Notes: generated by a model from the letters alone, not told the origin. A stretch of DNA of 60,379 nucleotides from Saksenaea vasiformis B4078 (GCA_000697055.1 JNDT01001142.1:1-60379); one strand, 5' to 3'; numbered from the stretch's first letter, positions 22,253-34,477 are shown. Made by a program: numbers and translations.

Positions 22253-25200
22253 ATGGCGATGTACCTGATCTTTCTCTTTGTCTTGGTGTCGGCTTGCGTA
22301 GCTACCAGACCCTCCATTAATGAAAAACGACGTTTGGAACTCAGGTAGGTTGTCCATCCTGAAAGTCACCCAACATGCTGATTACTTTATTGCTACAAAA
22401 AGAGACTTAACAAAGGTGTGTTTTTTTTCCAATAGTATATAGGAGATCTAGGCATTAATAAGGATCATTTCAGGAAATGTTTTTCCACGGATGGAGTAAC
22501 TACCTAAAGTATGCTTATCCCGAAGACGAGGTACCTAATTCAGTTGCACAAAAGACTTGGTAATGCTGACGTCGCATGATTTTAGCTTAATCCAATAAAA
22601 TGCAATGGCCGTGGAAGCGATAAAGAAGATCGGTAAGATGACATAGGATGGATTTATGGGAAAATGAACCACGTGATATGTAGCGATAACATCAATGTCA
22701 ATGACGTTTTGGGAGATTATTCCTTAACACTTGTCGACACATTGGATACACTTGCGGTATGTATATATATCATCTGACGATTGATGCATCTAATTGGGGA
22801 TGGTTAGATAATTGGAACACAGGCTCAGTTTGAGGATGCCGTCCATCGAGTGCTGAAGCAAGTTTCCTTTGATCAGGATAATAAAGTACAAGTATTTGAA
22901 TTGAATATCCGTGCTCTAGGTGGATTGGTAAGTACTTAAGTTCTCAGACGTCTGTTCATGGTTTGATGTAGCTCTCCGCTCACATCCTTGCTTCGGACCC
23001 GTCGTTTGGGCATGCTATCAAAGGATATGATGGCGGTCTCTTGCGTTTAGCAGAAGACCTGGCAAAACGGCTACTACCCGCCTTTAAACGGTCCAAAACC
23101 GGTATACCTTATCCCAGAGTACGTTATAAACACACAGCCTCTTCTGCCGATTTTCTCATGAAGACCATAGGTAAACCTTCGTCACGGTGTCCCACGTACG
23201 GAGACGGTAGAGACATGTACGGCGGGTGCAGGTAGTCTCGTACTGGAGTTTGGTGTCCTCAGCAGACTCACTGGCAACCCACAGTACGAGGTAAAGTAAA
23301 AAGAAAAAAGAAAAAAAGATAACTTGTTCTTGTACTGAGAAGGGAGAGGATAGATGGTTGCAAAGCAGGCATTGAAGGCTATTTGGGAGCGTCGATCTGA
23401 CATTGGCTTGTTTGGAAATGTGATCAATATACAAACAGGTCAATGGATCCATACAGCGTCTTCTACTGGTGCTGGCATTGATTCCTTCTTTGAATACCTT
23501 CTAAAGGCCTATGTCTTATTTGGAGAGGACGATTATTTGCAGATGTTCGAGGAGACATATGATAGTCTTATGCGATACATTCGTGATGGGTCAGGATACA
23601 TCTATCGAAATGTTCATATGAGTTCCGGAAGTCTTATGTCAACCTGGATTGACAGCCTCAGCTCTTTCCTTCCAGGTCTACAGGTGCTCCATGGTGATAT
23701 TGACGCCGCCATCAAAGGCCATCTCGTCTTTTACAATATATGGCGCAGGTACCATGCGCTCCCCGAACGATTTGACTTTTATCATAAATCGGTGGATATT
23801 GGCTTCTATCCTTTACGACCTGAATTTGTAGAATCGACCTACCACCTGTACCAAGCGACAAAAGATCCCTTCTATCTACAAGTGGGAGAAATGATTGTCG
23901 AAGATCTAAACAACCGAACACGACTACCTTGTGGTTTTGCTACCGTCGGCGATGTACGAAGCGGACGACTGGAAGACCGCATGGAAAGTTTCTTACTGAG
24001 TGAGACACTAAAATACCTTTATCTATTGTTCGACGTCGGTATGTACAAAGCGCAGACGTTCCAAAGCATATACAGGGAGAGCTGATCCTTCTCTTGTGCG
24101 CAGATCATCCTATCAACCACCTGGATTCGAATTTCGTTTTTACGACGGGTAACCAGGATCTCACCATGAACCGATGTAGCTAACCATGCACAGAGGGCCA
24201 TATTCTTCCGTTAGCAAACAAATACCTTGCTAGCCATGCAAAGGCAAAAACGCAAGGCCACACTTGTAGAGCACATTCGTTGGTACAAAACCGGCTATTC
24301 TCATCTCGTTCGGAACAAAAACGTTATATCACACGTCCTCAAACGTTAGATATGACCTCCATACCCTACCGGCATGACGCAGATTATGCGGCAGAACTTG
24401 TTGGATGGACCGAAAACACATCTCCCGAAGTTTACGCTCATGGCTTTTGTATTTCACCAGACACAAGTGGTCGTTTGTTTGAGCTTACGTTTGGCCATGT
24501 GGGAAGAACAAGTGAACGTAACAAGTCGCCACGACTGATAGAGTTAATTGGCGGATTTTTGATCAAATCTCTTTCGGGACTGAAACTGGAACTGAGCAAA
24601 CAACCCAGAGGCTACTATGTCGTAGGAGGTTAGTAAACTTGTACTAGAATCTTTTTTCTTTTCTTCTTCTTTGCCTTTCTGACAAACAAAGGGTGACCCA
24701 AGGACAACACGCCTAGTCCTTCCCACTTTGAGTTACTGTACATATACTCTATATCCTTTCTTTTCTTTTCTTTTCTTTTTTTACACTTCTAGACACGAAA
24801 TAGGCGATATACTCATTGAAATTTTCTTTCCCCCCTTTGCATGTTCGTTTTGTGCAAAATATACAATGTGTTGAATCTTTGCAGTACAACCTAGTACAAG
24901 GTAAAAGAAAGAAAAAGAAAAAAAAATTCACAAATCTGGATGTTGAGGATGTCCATTAACCAGTTTTTTGCTTTGTAGATTGCAGCAAGGAGATGTGCTA
25001 ATGATAACCATGGAGGCAATTAGGCCTTATTTACAGGAGAATATGCTCGAATTGGAGATGGTTGATGTGTCGGGACATCACAATGTCTACATTGCAGATA
25101 ATAGTAACGTTGAGATCCGACTTCATGGAGCCCATCTATCAAGAATGTATCTGGGCACGGGCTCACAGTTTGGTGTTCCAGTCCTGTCCCTGAAAAATCT

Positions 25201-25621
25201 AAAACCGGTTGTTTTCCTTCGCGATCATCGTCTATACGGGTGTCACCCGTATAGACCTGAAGATCAGCCATATATCCAAGGCAAAGTGCTCATCGTTAGT
25301 CGAGGTGAATGCAGCTTTTATCGAAAGGCAGTTTGGGCGCAGGAAGCTGGTGCACGAGCCGTCATCTTTGTAAATAATCAAGACGATGCTTCTTCCTTCC
25401 AGGCATTAGCTTCGATTGAACCAGACATGCCGAACGCTGAAGTAATGATACCTACGATGACCGTAACCAAGGAAAGCGGCATAGATCTGATCACGCATCT
25501 GGAAAACGACGTAACAATGGATATCGTCAAAATCACCAATCCAGACGATCAACACGCCAGAGTGACTCTCAAAGTACAGGGCGTTCCATTACAAAATGTG
25601 GTCATCCTGAGATCTTTATGA
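22253..25621 (+). CDS. EDEM-like GH47 protein with PA domain (ER glycoprotein degradation)
   Basis: The signal peptide starts at ATG 22253 ([17 protein letters not shown]). The GH47 domain then shows [98 protein letters not shown] and [18 protein letters not shown]. These are EDEM/Mnl1 hallmarks rather than Golgi mannosidase I. A protease-associated domain follows the GH47 part ([20 protein letters not shown] ... [10 protein letters not shown]), as in EDEM3. EDEMs trim mannose from misfolded glycoproteins and send them to ERAD in the ER lumen. There are about ten introns. A long one lies at roughly 24625-24985, and its borders are uncertain. No KDEL-type tail at the C terminus (NVVILRSL). Confidence 0.92.
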
Positions 25622-26674
25622 TCAACCAACCTCTTCCATTTTTATTATTGCATTTCCTTGTCTCTTTTCTTTTTTTTTTCCCTCTCTTGTATTAAAGGTT
25701 GCACAAAGATCGTACCCTTTCTTCACTGCAGAATCGGATACATATGAGTCAGTATCAAATGTTAATGAATGGCTTTCTGATGTTGACGTTACACAACATG
25801 TTTTATGCACGCGTTGCTTTCAATCCAGGTGGCTCTTGACAAGCACTATTTAACGTTCGATGCGTTCTTGGAAACGTAGCTGCGTTCATGAAATGATCGC
25901 ATCATCTGTTAGTTTTCTCGGAACTTTGCGAAAATCTAAGTACGAAGAAAGAAAAGGTCATGTTGTGGCAAAACTGCTGTCTGGAACATGGTATGCTCTT
26001 TTTATGCCGTGGTTTACTGCTTGCAGGAAATTCCTTTCCCAACGGATACAATTTTCGGTGGCGTGAGTGGTTCAGTACCAAACATTGGCAATCCGAAATG
26101 CCGGTACCTTGTCACAATGTTCCGAAAGCTAGCGTTGTACAAAAATGATGGATCACATTCTGCAAGATATCAATGTTACGCCAAAAAAAAAAGACAAAGC
26201 ATAATTGATATAGGCCCTTCCCCGGGGCCTTGAGATTCTCTCCCCCTCACTGTATACTATGAGATTCCCTGTGGATGTAAACTGTTGAAGCATTCCTGTC
26301 GGAGCTGGCAGACGTTGTGTAAGATGGGCAGATTCTTTTTAGGTTTCGCTGGAAACATTCGTCGTGTAGCATAGACATCTTTGTACTTCCAATTCAACTT
26401 TTTCCCTCTTATAGCTCAGCGGACAGCGTGGCCGAGTGTCCATTTCTATGATTACACGAGCAAAAAGCTGAGATTACGGTGTTTTTTCACTTACATGACG
26501 TCAAAAAAAGCATGTGATTGTGGTAAGTCAAGCCATTCTTTTCCACTCTTTTTTTTTAACCTTTTTTTTTTATTTTTTTTACAAAGCAGCTTCCATCGTC
26601 CAAGACGTCTCCTCTTTACTTTCTTTCCTTTTTCTTTCTTTTCTTGTGATTTCGTAGTACAGTGTAAAGAGACC
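25622..26674. other. Intergenic; lipin promoter and 5' UTR
   Basis: No gene seen. A likely 5' UTR intron runs from GTAAGT at 26522 to ACAAAG near 26586, within a T-rich stretch. The overlapping ORF 26381-26926 is the 5' extension of the lipin start, not a separate gene. Confidence 0.45.
26496..26503. promoter_or_regulatory. CRE-like palindrome TGACGTCA upstream of lipin
   Basis: A perfect 8-bp CRE/ATF palindrome lies 172 bp before the lipin start codon, just before the putative 5' UTR intron. bZIP factors of the CREB/ATF type bind this sequence. Regulation is inferred from position only. Confidence 0.35.
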
Positions 26675-29600
26675 ATGGAGTACGTCGGGAAGTTGAGCAA
26701 TCTCTTGACGTCTGTACAGAGTTTCTACAACGAGATCAATCCTGCAACACTTTCGGGAGCCATTGACATTGTCGTTGTCGAACAACGAGATGGCAATCTC
26801 GCATGCTCTCCCTTCCATGTGCGATTCGGGAAATTGTCGTTACTTATGCCACAGGAGAAAAAGGTTAGGTTGAAAGGAAGGAGCCGCTTTTTTTTTCTTT
26901 TTTTGGCTATCCATGACAAGTTATAATTTGTTCACAATCAAATCGACCCGAGTTGTTTTTGTATTCTTCGCATTGACATTTTATTTTTCTCGTTTGCTAG
27001 GTCGAAATCAAGGTGAATGGTGAACTTGTTCCGTACCTGATGAAAGTGGGTGAGGCAGGTGAAGCTTTTTTTGTATTTGAAACCGAGCATGAGGTTCCCG
27101 AGGAGTTTCAGACATCGCCCTTGATGGTGGCCGTACCGGAAAATAAAAGCAACGAAGTAATTATTTAGATGGGATGAAAAAAAAATGTGTAATATTAAAC
27201 GAACTTGCGTTGTAGGAGCCTCCCTATTTGGATATTGGCGAGTCAAAGGAACATCGGCAAGGTAGGCGATTTATTATTATTATTACTATTATCGCAATGG
27301 CTAGGGCTTAATCATGTTTGAGAAGGTCAGGAAAAGGATGTCCTATCCAATCCTGAAAAAGATACCTTTGACGACGAAACGGAAGACAACCAAAACTATG
27401 CCAAGAATAAGCTCCATCTCCCAGCGGAACTACAATCACCAAAGATGATTATCGAAGAACAAATGGATAAAGTGGTGACCAAGATTGACTCTTACCAAAA
27501 AGAGAATGAATCTAGCAATACAAACGGCGTACAGGACACTGTGGATAAGCTAGCAAAAGCAACTGAAGCAGTAGCATTAGACAATGAGCCACCCATTCCG
27601 GCACCTAAAAATGATGTTTATCCAATGGAAGATGGATCTGCACTACTGGAGCGCGTGATACCCGAAGCAATCACAACCACAACCATTGCAAAGGAAACAT
27701 TTATTGTGCGACCGGCCAATGGCGATATCCACAGCATTTGGATGGATGTAACACATACCTCACTGCATGACAGAGAAGATGGTGAAAAAGAAAGCGAAAT
27801 CAAAACATCACACGAAACACCTTATGGAGGCGGAGAACATGAGTCTATCGTGCTTGATATGGCTGGTTATAAAACAGAAGAAGATAACAAATGGAAGAGC
27901 AATGAGCATACCATAGTGTGTACGGAAGAGGAGGAGAATAAACAAGTGGAATCGCCGCAGGCCATCGACGACGAGAAGAAAACCCAGCCTGAGAAAGAGG
28001 AAGAAACAGCCACGGAGAAGACGGAGGATGTGAAAAGTCCAGAGAATGGCGAAAAGAAGAGTGAGCAGCGAAGTTCATGGGGATGGGGTCTGGCACGAAG
28101 AAGAATGACCAATGAATCGCAAGAATCTTCTTCGGATAAGGAGACGGATGAGACAAATGGATCAGATCCTACTCAGAAGAAGCGACGAAAGGCACGGATT
28201 GATCGGGATGGTAAAGTGCAACTGCAAGCGGGTGAGACTTACCGTATCGAGATGAGTCTCTGCGGATTTTCTGCTTTTGGCTCGGATGAACAAGAGAACG
28301 GCAAAGTGTTTGAAAGTCACCAAATCACATACGACAATTTTATGCATAACCCCAATATTTTGAATGACCGAAGACTTGTCTTCCGGTATGAGCGTCGTTA
28401 CTACGCTGCAGAACGTACCGGCCCGCTGTTTACATCCTTACTTTTGTTCCGCAAGCCATTGGAAGAAGCAAATCGGCCGACGATGATGGATGAAAACGAG
28501 GCGTCGACAGAGATTTCCGATAGCCGAGAATCTTATTTATTCGGTCGAGGTTGGCGACAATGGTTAAGTCATTCCTCCGTCGCAGCCCCTACTACTGTCG
28601 CAGCACAAGAAGAAGAGAAGATGGCGATGCATGAACAAAAGGAACAACATACAACAACAGAGGAACATGCGACAAATGAAACCACCACATTTACCACGAC
28701 GACTATGACAACATCTGTCGGCTGGTCCGCAGAACATTCGCATGGTGAGGATGACGTACTGTTTCCTCTTCATCGAAAGAACTATGCCAAGACGTTGCGT
28801 CTGACGTCGGATCAACTAAAGAGTCTTAACTTGAAGAAAGGTGTCAACACCATCTCTTTTTCTGTCACATCTGCGTACCAGGGAACTGCGACATGTGCCG
28901 CAAAAGTGTTTTACTGGGATTACAATATGCAGGTGGTAATTTCTGATATTGACGGGACGATTACCAAATCCGATACACTTGGCCACGTTTTCACGATGAT
29001 TGGCAAGGATTGGACACATAATGGCGTAGCAAAGCTATACACTGACATTCACAACAATGGCTATCAATTTTTGTATTTGACAAGTCGTGCCATCGGTCAG
29101 GCAGATTATACGCGTGATTACCTGAAGAAGGTAGAGCAAAACAACTATCAATTACCAGATGGACCCGTTATCATGTCACCTGATCGGCTGTTCACATCGT
29201 TTCATCGTGAAGTAATCATGCGTAAACCTGAGGTGTTCAAAATGGCCTGTTTGCGTGATATCCAGCGTCTGTTTGACGGCCTTGACCCATTCTATGCCGG
29301 ATTTGGTAATCGCATAACGGATGCCGTATCCTACCGCAGTGTCAACGTGCCGGCGTCTCGCATTTTTACCATTGACCCCAACAGCGAGGTGAAGCTGGAG
29401 TTGCTGATGGGCTTCAAGTCATCCTACATTGACCTGAACGATCTTGTGGACCAGATATTCCCGCCCATCAACAAGTCAATTGATGAAGAATTCAATGATT
29501 GGAACTACTGGAAAGCACCGTTACCCTCTGTGGAGATTCCAGAACTGGAAATTGTATCAGCACCTACGTCGCCTAAACCAAAACCTATTGTACCGGATCC

Positions 29601-30060
29601 ATCTGCATTGCCGAGTGAATCCGTTGCTGGCTCCACCACCGATCGGCCTCAGCGGAGTCTTTTCCGAAGCTTCACATCAAGGACAAGCACAGGAGGAGAA
29701 ACAGGCAAGAAACCACCACCTGCAAAAGTAATTGTTTCAGCAGCAAGCACGCCAACATTACTTGGAGAAAATAATAATAATAAAACGGACAAGTCATCCG
29801 AGGAAACAAGTCCATTGCAGTCTCCTGCTGATCAACCGGAAACAGTACTCACAGAAGAGACAGCAGCCTCATCAAGTATCATGAACAAAATGATTACCGG
29901 CAGTTTTGGAGGTGTACGTAGTACATTATCACGTACCTTCTCTCGTGAGCCGACAAAAGATGTGACAGAAGAAGTTGTTACGGCTGAAGATGAAGAATTT
30001 GATGCTACGTTGGATGAAATTGATGAGGAACTTGATATGGACAGTATACCATTCATCTAG
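26675..30060 (+). CDS. PAH1: Lipin-type phosphatidate phosphatase
   Basis: Four exons (26675-26863, 27001-27156, 27216-27261, 27326-30060) give 1041 aa. The N-LIP domain opens the protein (MEYVGKLSNLLTSVQSFYNE, ATLSGAIDIVVV, SPFHVRFGKL). A long acidic, Glu/Lys-rich disordered region follows. The lipin mid segment LRLTSDQLKSLNLKKGVNTI precedes the HAD-like catalytic domain with DIDGTITKSD (DxDxT, nucleophile Asp) and the conserved YLTSRAIGQA and FYAGFGNRITDAVSYR. The Trp-containing WNYWKAPLP motif follows, and the tail is strongly acidic (EIDEELDMDSIPF), like the Nem1-Spo7-binding tail of yeast Pah1. It dephosphorylates phosphatidate to diacylglycerol at the ER and nuclear membrane for lipid storage and phospholipid control. 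All catalytic residues are present. Confidence 0.96.
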
Positions 30061-30495
30061 AAACTTCCCCTTTTTCTATATAATTTTCTTTCTTTCTCTT
30101 CTTCTTTTTCTCTCATCGCACACAATCATTTGTAACATTTACATTACTTCTTAATTAAATCGTTTTCCATGTACAAAAAAGGGCGTGGGATACCGAAAAA
30201 ACGCTCTTTAGCTGTCTTGTTGGGTCAGGTGGACAAGAAGCTTATCACTTCTACCCCAATTTTTGCCGTATCCGTAACACGCTAGCTGTAGGTCATCTGC
30301 GATTGGTCCATTTCTCCAACCTTTTTCTCACATTTCCCATGCTTTCTATGCATGCGATTGATAATATTTTTTTAAAAAAAAAAAGACGAAGAAAAAATTC
30401 AATCAGAAAAAGAACACGTAAGCACACAGATCGGAAGAACAAGAAATAAGTTTATCACAAAATCACACTATGTACACATTGGTTGTTTTTCTTTA
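30061..30495. other. Intergenic between convergent genes
   Basis: Pyrimidine-rich 3' UTR of lipin (about 30070-30115) and A-rich runs. No ORF. Confidence 0.45.
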
Positions 30496-30795
30496 TTATT
30501 CATCAAATACAGTATTGAAGGAGGGACTAAATGAATCTGTGGTAGATTCATCCGGACCGTGATCGGAAAGAGACCGGTGTGTTTGATCGTGTACGTGGTA
30601 TTGGTCTAGAACACTTTGGTTTTCATTGTTATACAACGCATGAATTGCTGCGTGGTCATCTTGCGGCTCTGAATTTGACTTGACGGAGGCTTCGACTTGA
30701 GATGTGGATGGAACCATGGTATAAGAGCGGATGATTAACCCACGAACAGAGGGTTGATAATGAACTAGACGGCGTGACAGACGAACAAGTGACAT
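30496..30795 (-). CDS. Small hypothetical protein with mitochondrial-type presequence
   Basis: A 99-codon intronless ORF. The N terminus MSLVRLSRRLVHYQPSVRGL is rich in Arg, Leu and Ser without acids, as in mitochondrial targeting sequences. The rest is acidic and polar with many His, Ser and Asp (SDHGPDESTTDSFSPSF). No domain is recognised. It is followed upstream (30796-30870) by a CT-rich/TATA-like promoter. Length, presequence and promoter support a real gene. Confidence 0.5.
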   Translation of the reverse strand: MSLVRLSRRLVHYQPSVRGLIIRSYTMVPSTSQVEASVKSNSEPQDDHAAIHALYNNENQSVLDQYHVHDQTHRSLSDHGPDESTTDSFSPSFNTVFDE

Positions 30796-31855
30796 GATAA
30801 GATGGAATAGAAAAATGTGGAATGGAAGAAGAAAGAGAAGGAATGAAACTGAAAGCTTGTCATTGCTTTTTTATAGTGCATATGTATGCGTGTGTACGTG
30901 GGTGAGTGAGTGAGTGAGTGAGTTGAGTGAGTGAGCGAGTTAAGAGCGTGTGTGTTATGCGTGTATATGTTTAGGCTTAACACAGATGATTTAGATCACT
31001 CATGTGAGAGTTCCCTCCCTTTCTGCCTTCAACCCCCCCAAATGTCGCAATTCCGCCTGGTAGAAAAAAAAAAATCATGGCCAGTCCTGGAGGTTGACAC
31101 TTTATCGCGGGCGAGACATTGGACAACAAATAAGAAACTTGGTTCCAGTCGAGTCCTTTGAAAACATTGGTTTTCGGAGGTAAGCACAATCTCGGATTAT
31201 GTTGCACATAGACCTTATAGCGTCTGCCAAACCAACTTGATTGTCTCGGCCGAGAATTGTGTAACCGCACTTGGCCGATTAGCAGATTGGGTTGGAGCAT
31301 ATTTTTTTTGCTGTTTGATTGGACCTGTCTTGAAGGATCGGTATTTACTTACTCTAGATTAACTTTTCCCCCCCATCAGGCATAGATACTGTACTCTCAG
31401 ATCCTTTGTATTCTCAGAAAGAGAACAGATTGGTTGTTACCAGTTCGTGTTTGACGACATGCTAATAATGATGTCGGCAAAGTTTACCTTACAACCGGTT
31501 CATTCTTTTCCTACACTAACCCCTATATATCTCTACGACGCGGATTACTTTGTAAAGTAGGGTGGATGAGCTGTCAGATTAGAAAAAGATATGTCTGTCG
31601 TTTGTTTCTAATAATCGTGATCACATCATAGGTACTGACTACCGGTAACGATTTATTTGGTACTGTTTTCTTGAATTCAGCAGAAAGATATGTTATATAT
31701 TACGTAGACATTTCTATAGGACGCGATTGGTAGCTTAGAGTAAAGACGGAATCATCGCCAGTCCCTGTTCGTTGTTTTATAGGGTGTAAAAGCACATAGG
31801 TGCAACTCCTCCTTGAGCACCGCAATCCTCCATTTGTTCAGACGTCCAAATCATT
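30796..31855. other. Gene-poor stretch
   Basis: Holds a GAGT tetranucleotide repeat (next entry) and a C-run with an A-run near 31040-31075. No coding sequence is supported. Confidence 0.4.
30901..30940. repeat. GAGT tetranucleotide microsatellite
   Basis: About ten units of GTGA/GAGT with two interruptions. Confidence 0.9.
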
Positions 31856-32224
31856 TTATTGCTCGTTCTTTTGCGCTTGTTTCCAATTCAGATAGGCTAG
31901 CGAATGGACAGGTCGGGGTAAGGGTGTTACATTGACCGGTGGGCCTGCAAACCAAAGCAATGGCTCTTCTGGATGTCTTTTGTAGGCCGATGCTTTTATT
32001 ATTGATATTTTCAGATTATTCTCCTTGTTAAGCTTCCTTTTGATTTTGCATGGCACCATTCGTCAGTCTTTACCTGTAGTTGCTGGAATTTTCTCTGATC
32101 GTCCTGCCAGATCGGGTATAATGGAGAATTGTTGTTGATTCTGTTGCTGACGCTGGTAATTTGGAGCCAAAGGCATGGCTGTTGTTGGGTACTGGGAAAA
32201 TGATCCTGTCGATGATTGATTCAT
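31856..32224 (-). CDS. Small hypothetical protein, two exons, immediately beside a transposon end
   Basis: Start ATG at 32224 begins MNQSSTGSFSQYP, followed by a Gln-rich stretch (NYQRQQQNQQQFSIIPD). A donor GTAAAG near 32067 ends the first exon. The second exon carries a well-conserved-looking C terminus, HPEEPLLWFAGPPVNVTPLP then VHSLAYLNWKQAQK, and stops at 31856. The exact acceptor is unresolved. I do not recognise the family, although the second part has the look of a conserved motif rather than noise. The transposon at 32336 lies about 110 bp upstream of the start, so the promoter may be altered. Confidence 0.4.
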
Positions 32225-32335
32225 GCTGAAACCGATGAGTGAAATAATATTTGGTTCTTGGGGGGATTGGGAATTTGTTATAAAAGCTTGGGCCGGACAG
32301 CTTGTCCCGGACAAACCGATTCAACTTTTCAAGTG

Positions 32336-33427
32336 GGGCTTTCCTTCGGACAGCCATTCGGACAGCCATTCATCGTCCTCTTGGACAGCCAATTAGCGGA
32401 CATAGCTAAGCTGTAGGATGAGTTTCCTAGCATACACGCGAAAATTAAATGTATACACCATTTGGTCGATCAGTGATAATGGAATTCTTTGGCAGATACT
32501 CTTATCGTATTATGTTACTGCTGTATGGTACCAGCCCCAACAATTCTTTTAGGGACAATAAAATGATGGAAATCTTTCTTGTCTTCTTTTCTTCTCTCCC
32601 AAAATGTTTCTCCAGAGGTAAGTGTCATTTTTTGTAAGAACCGTACAAGTAATGTATTGTTTATCATCAACACGTGCAGAAGCACAACGAAGAGCGGATG
32701 CTTTATTGTTACCGTGAATATCCGGTTTTACAAAGATAAGCATTTATCCCATACAGAATCTTCTGATAACATCTTTCATAGTCATATAACACTTGTGCAC
32801 AAACAGGGCTATGAAAAGATCATACCAAGGCGAATCAAGACATGCTTTTCACTTCTCTTTTCTTTGCAGCTACATATGTTGCGAACATTGTCTGATAAGT
32901 ACTTTCTTATTTATGATCGTACAGCCAGTTATTTCATCGTATTTTTTTTAGATATGGATCCGGACTGCAGGATGGCAATGAAAGATTTCAGAAAGCTACA
33001 CTCAGTTGATAAAATCGTTACTGATTTTGATTGGTTGAAATCGGCTTGGATTCTGGAAAAGCCATATATTGGCTTGTTGCCTGCCTTCCTGTAGTCCATG
33101 TGCATGAAAGTGCACGTATCGCCGTAGATAATACGGTTTGATACTTAAGGTGAGCTAATCCCTATAGTCTCACTAATTTTCTAATCATTTTATTAGGTTC
33201 GTTATTAATCATTCATACTTCACAAGTCATTCATCTATCAGAAAAGTCATCCCAGTCAATTCTATACTGAATACCATTTTTAATACCATGCGTCACTGGT
33301 TAAGGGTAGGATTTTCAAGCTTTATATATTATTAGCTGACTTCAAAACAGTGCACCATAGGTCACCGTAGTCACGCGGTCAAAAGAAGGCTGATGATGGA
33401 CGGCTTTGGCTGTCCGAAGGCAAATCC
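32336..33427. mobile_element. Non-autonomous DNA transposon with 9-bp target duplication (MULE-like)
   Basis: The left end reads GGGCTTTCCTTCGGACAGCC and the right end, inverted, GGATTTGCCTTCGGACAGCC. These match at 18 of 21 positions when the following A is included. Both are flanked by an identical 9-bp direct repeat TTTCAAGTG (32327-32335 and 33428-33436), the mark of an insertion. The GGACAGCC core recurs just inside the left end (around 32361 and 32383) as subterminal repeats. Length is 1092 bp. A 9-bp duplication is typical of Mutator-like elements, so the superfamily is inferred. The internal 172-codon ORF (32579-33094) does not look like a transposase, so the element is probably moved in trans. 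Confidence 0.8.
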
Positions 33428-33436
33428 TTTCAAGTG

Positions 33437-34099
33437 ATCCCGACAGCTGGCAGGACTTCGCGTCCTTATGGTGTTTCTATGCAACTAACGCCCAATCTCT
33501 TTTCTATGTCAATCATGAGTATCTAATGGCGATCATGTGAGCATCATGAGCGATTTTCAGGAGACGAAATGACTGCCTACGGGCCAACAAACGACAGTTG
33601 GCCCACCTTGCTTACGATTCATCGGCGGTCATATCGCCAGTCCAATAGCTGTGCTCCTTCTTTCATAGAGTATATATAAGGAAGTTGTTGTAATCTACGA
33701 GTTTAAACTTAAATCCTTGTTCACGTTTTAAGCAATACATCGCTTTGTTTCATACGTGAATAAAATGATCTTGGTTACGTACAGACAGACAGACAGATGC
33801 TCCTTTTTATTCGACATAAAATGAAACAAAGGTGGATTTTTTTTTCTGGACACGTCATAGAAGGAAATATTTTTTCCGTTTCATGCGACTCGAAAAATGC
33901 ATTTTTTTCTATTTCTCTCTACGAAAATCGATGACAGATCCTGTAAGACGCAAGAGTAAGTAGTTGTCATGTTTGAAAAGAGATTATATAAATAGAGATG
34001 CTATAGGTATCGAGCTGTTAAATCAATCACTGGGAGACATTAATCAAGGTGCTTTACTAAAAAAGAAACATGGGAGCGTTAAGGTTAACGGTAATTTTA
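33437..34099. other. Gene-poor stretch
   Basis: Contains a short GACA repeat (33781-33796). No upstream exon of the TFIIS-like fragment could be recognised. Confidence 0.35.
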
Positions 34100-34477
34100 G
34101 GTTCACTTGCTGAGAAAATCGAACAAGAGATTTATAAAGAACATGGTGGAAAAGCAGATGCTGGTTACAAAGCATCTGTACGTTCACATGTACTTAATCT
34201 AAAAGATAAAAAAAATCCGTTACGTGAAAAGGTTATCTTGGGTCACATTGATCCTATTGCCTTTGCACACATGGTAGGACAAGAAGAAAAGAAAAGACTG
34301 GGACTCACGGCCGTCTGTATCTTTTTGACGTAGACCTCGAGTGAAATGGCAACTGCTGATCGACGCGCAGAGAATGAGCAATTACGACGTAGTTCCATTC
34401 TTGACTCCATGGGAATTGAAGATCTGCAGCCGAGAGAAAGGGATTTGGATAATCCCGAACCATTGCATAATCGCTAA
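34100..34477 (+). pseudogene. Truncated gene: TFIIS central domain only
   Basis: Exons 34100-34273 and 34334-34477, joined over a 60-nt GTAGGA...CGTAG intron in phase, give 105 codons. These cover most of a TFIIS_M domain: EKIEQEIYKEHGGKA, YKASVRSHVLNLKDKKNP, LREKVILGHIDPIAFAHM, then SSEMATADRRAENEQLRR. TFIIS_M binds RNA polymerase II and occurs in TFIIS and in PHD/SPOC proteins such as Bye1. Neither the N-terminal LW/PHD part nor the C-terminal zinc ribbon or SPOC is present. The frame ends at TAA 34475. An acceptor-like TTTTAG directly precedes the first exon, so this is probably a displaced internal fragment of a larger gene. Confidence 0.7.

Noticed and set aside
26381..26926. 181-codon ORF spanning the lipin start
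   Set aside because: Its second half is lipin exon 1; the first half is T-rich 5' UTR with a likely intron, so the lipin ATG at 26675 is preferred.
27845..28156. Antisense ORFs within lipin, rich in Ser, Pro and Leu
   Set aside because: They arise from the Glu/Lys-rich disordered region of lipin read backwards.
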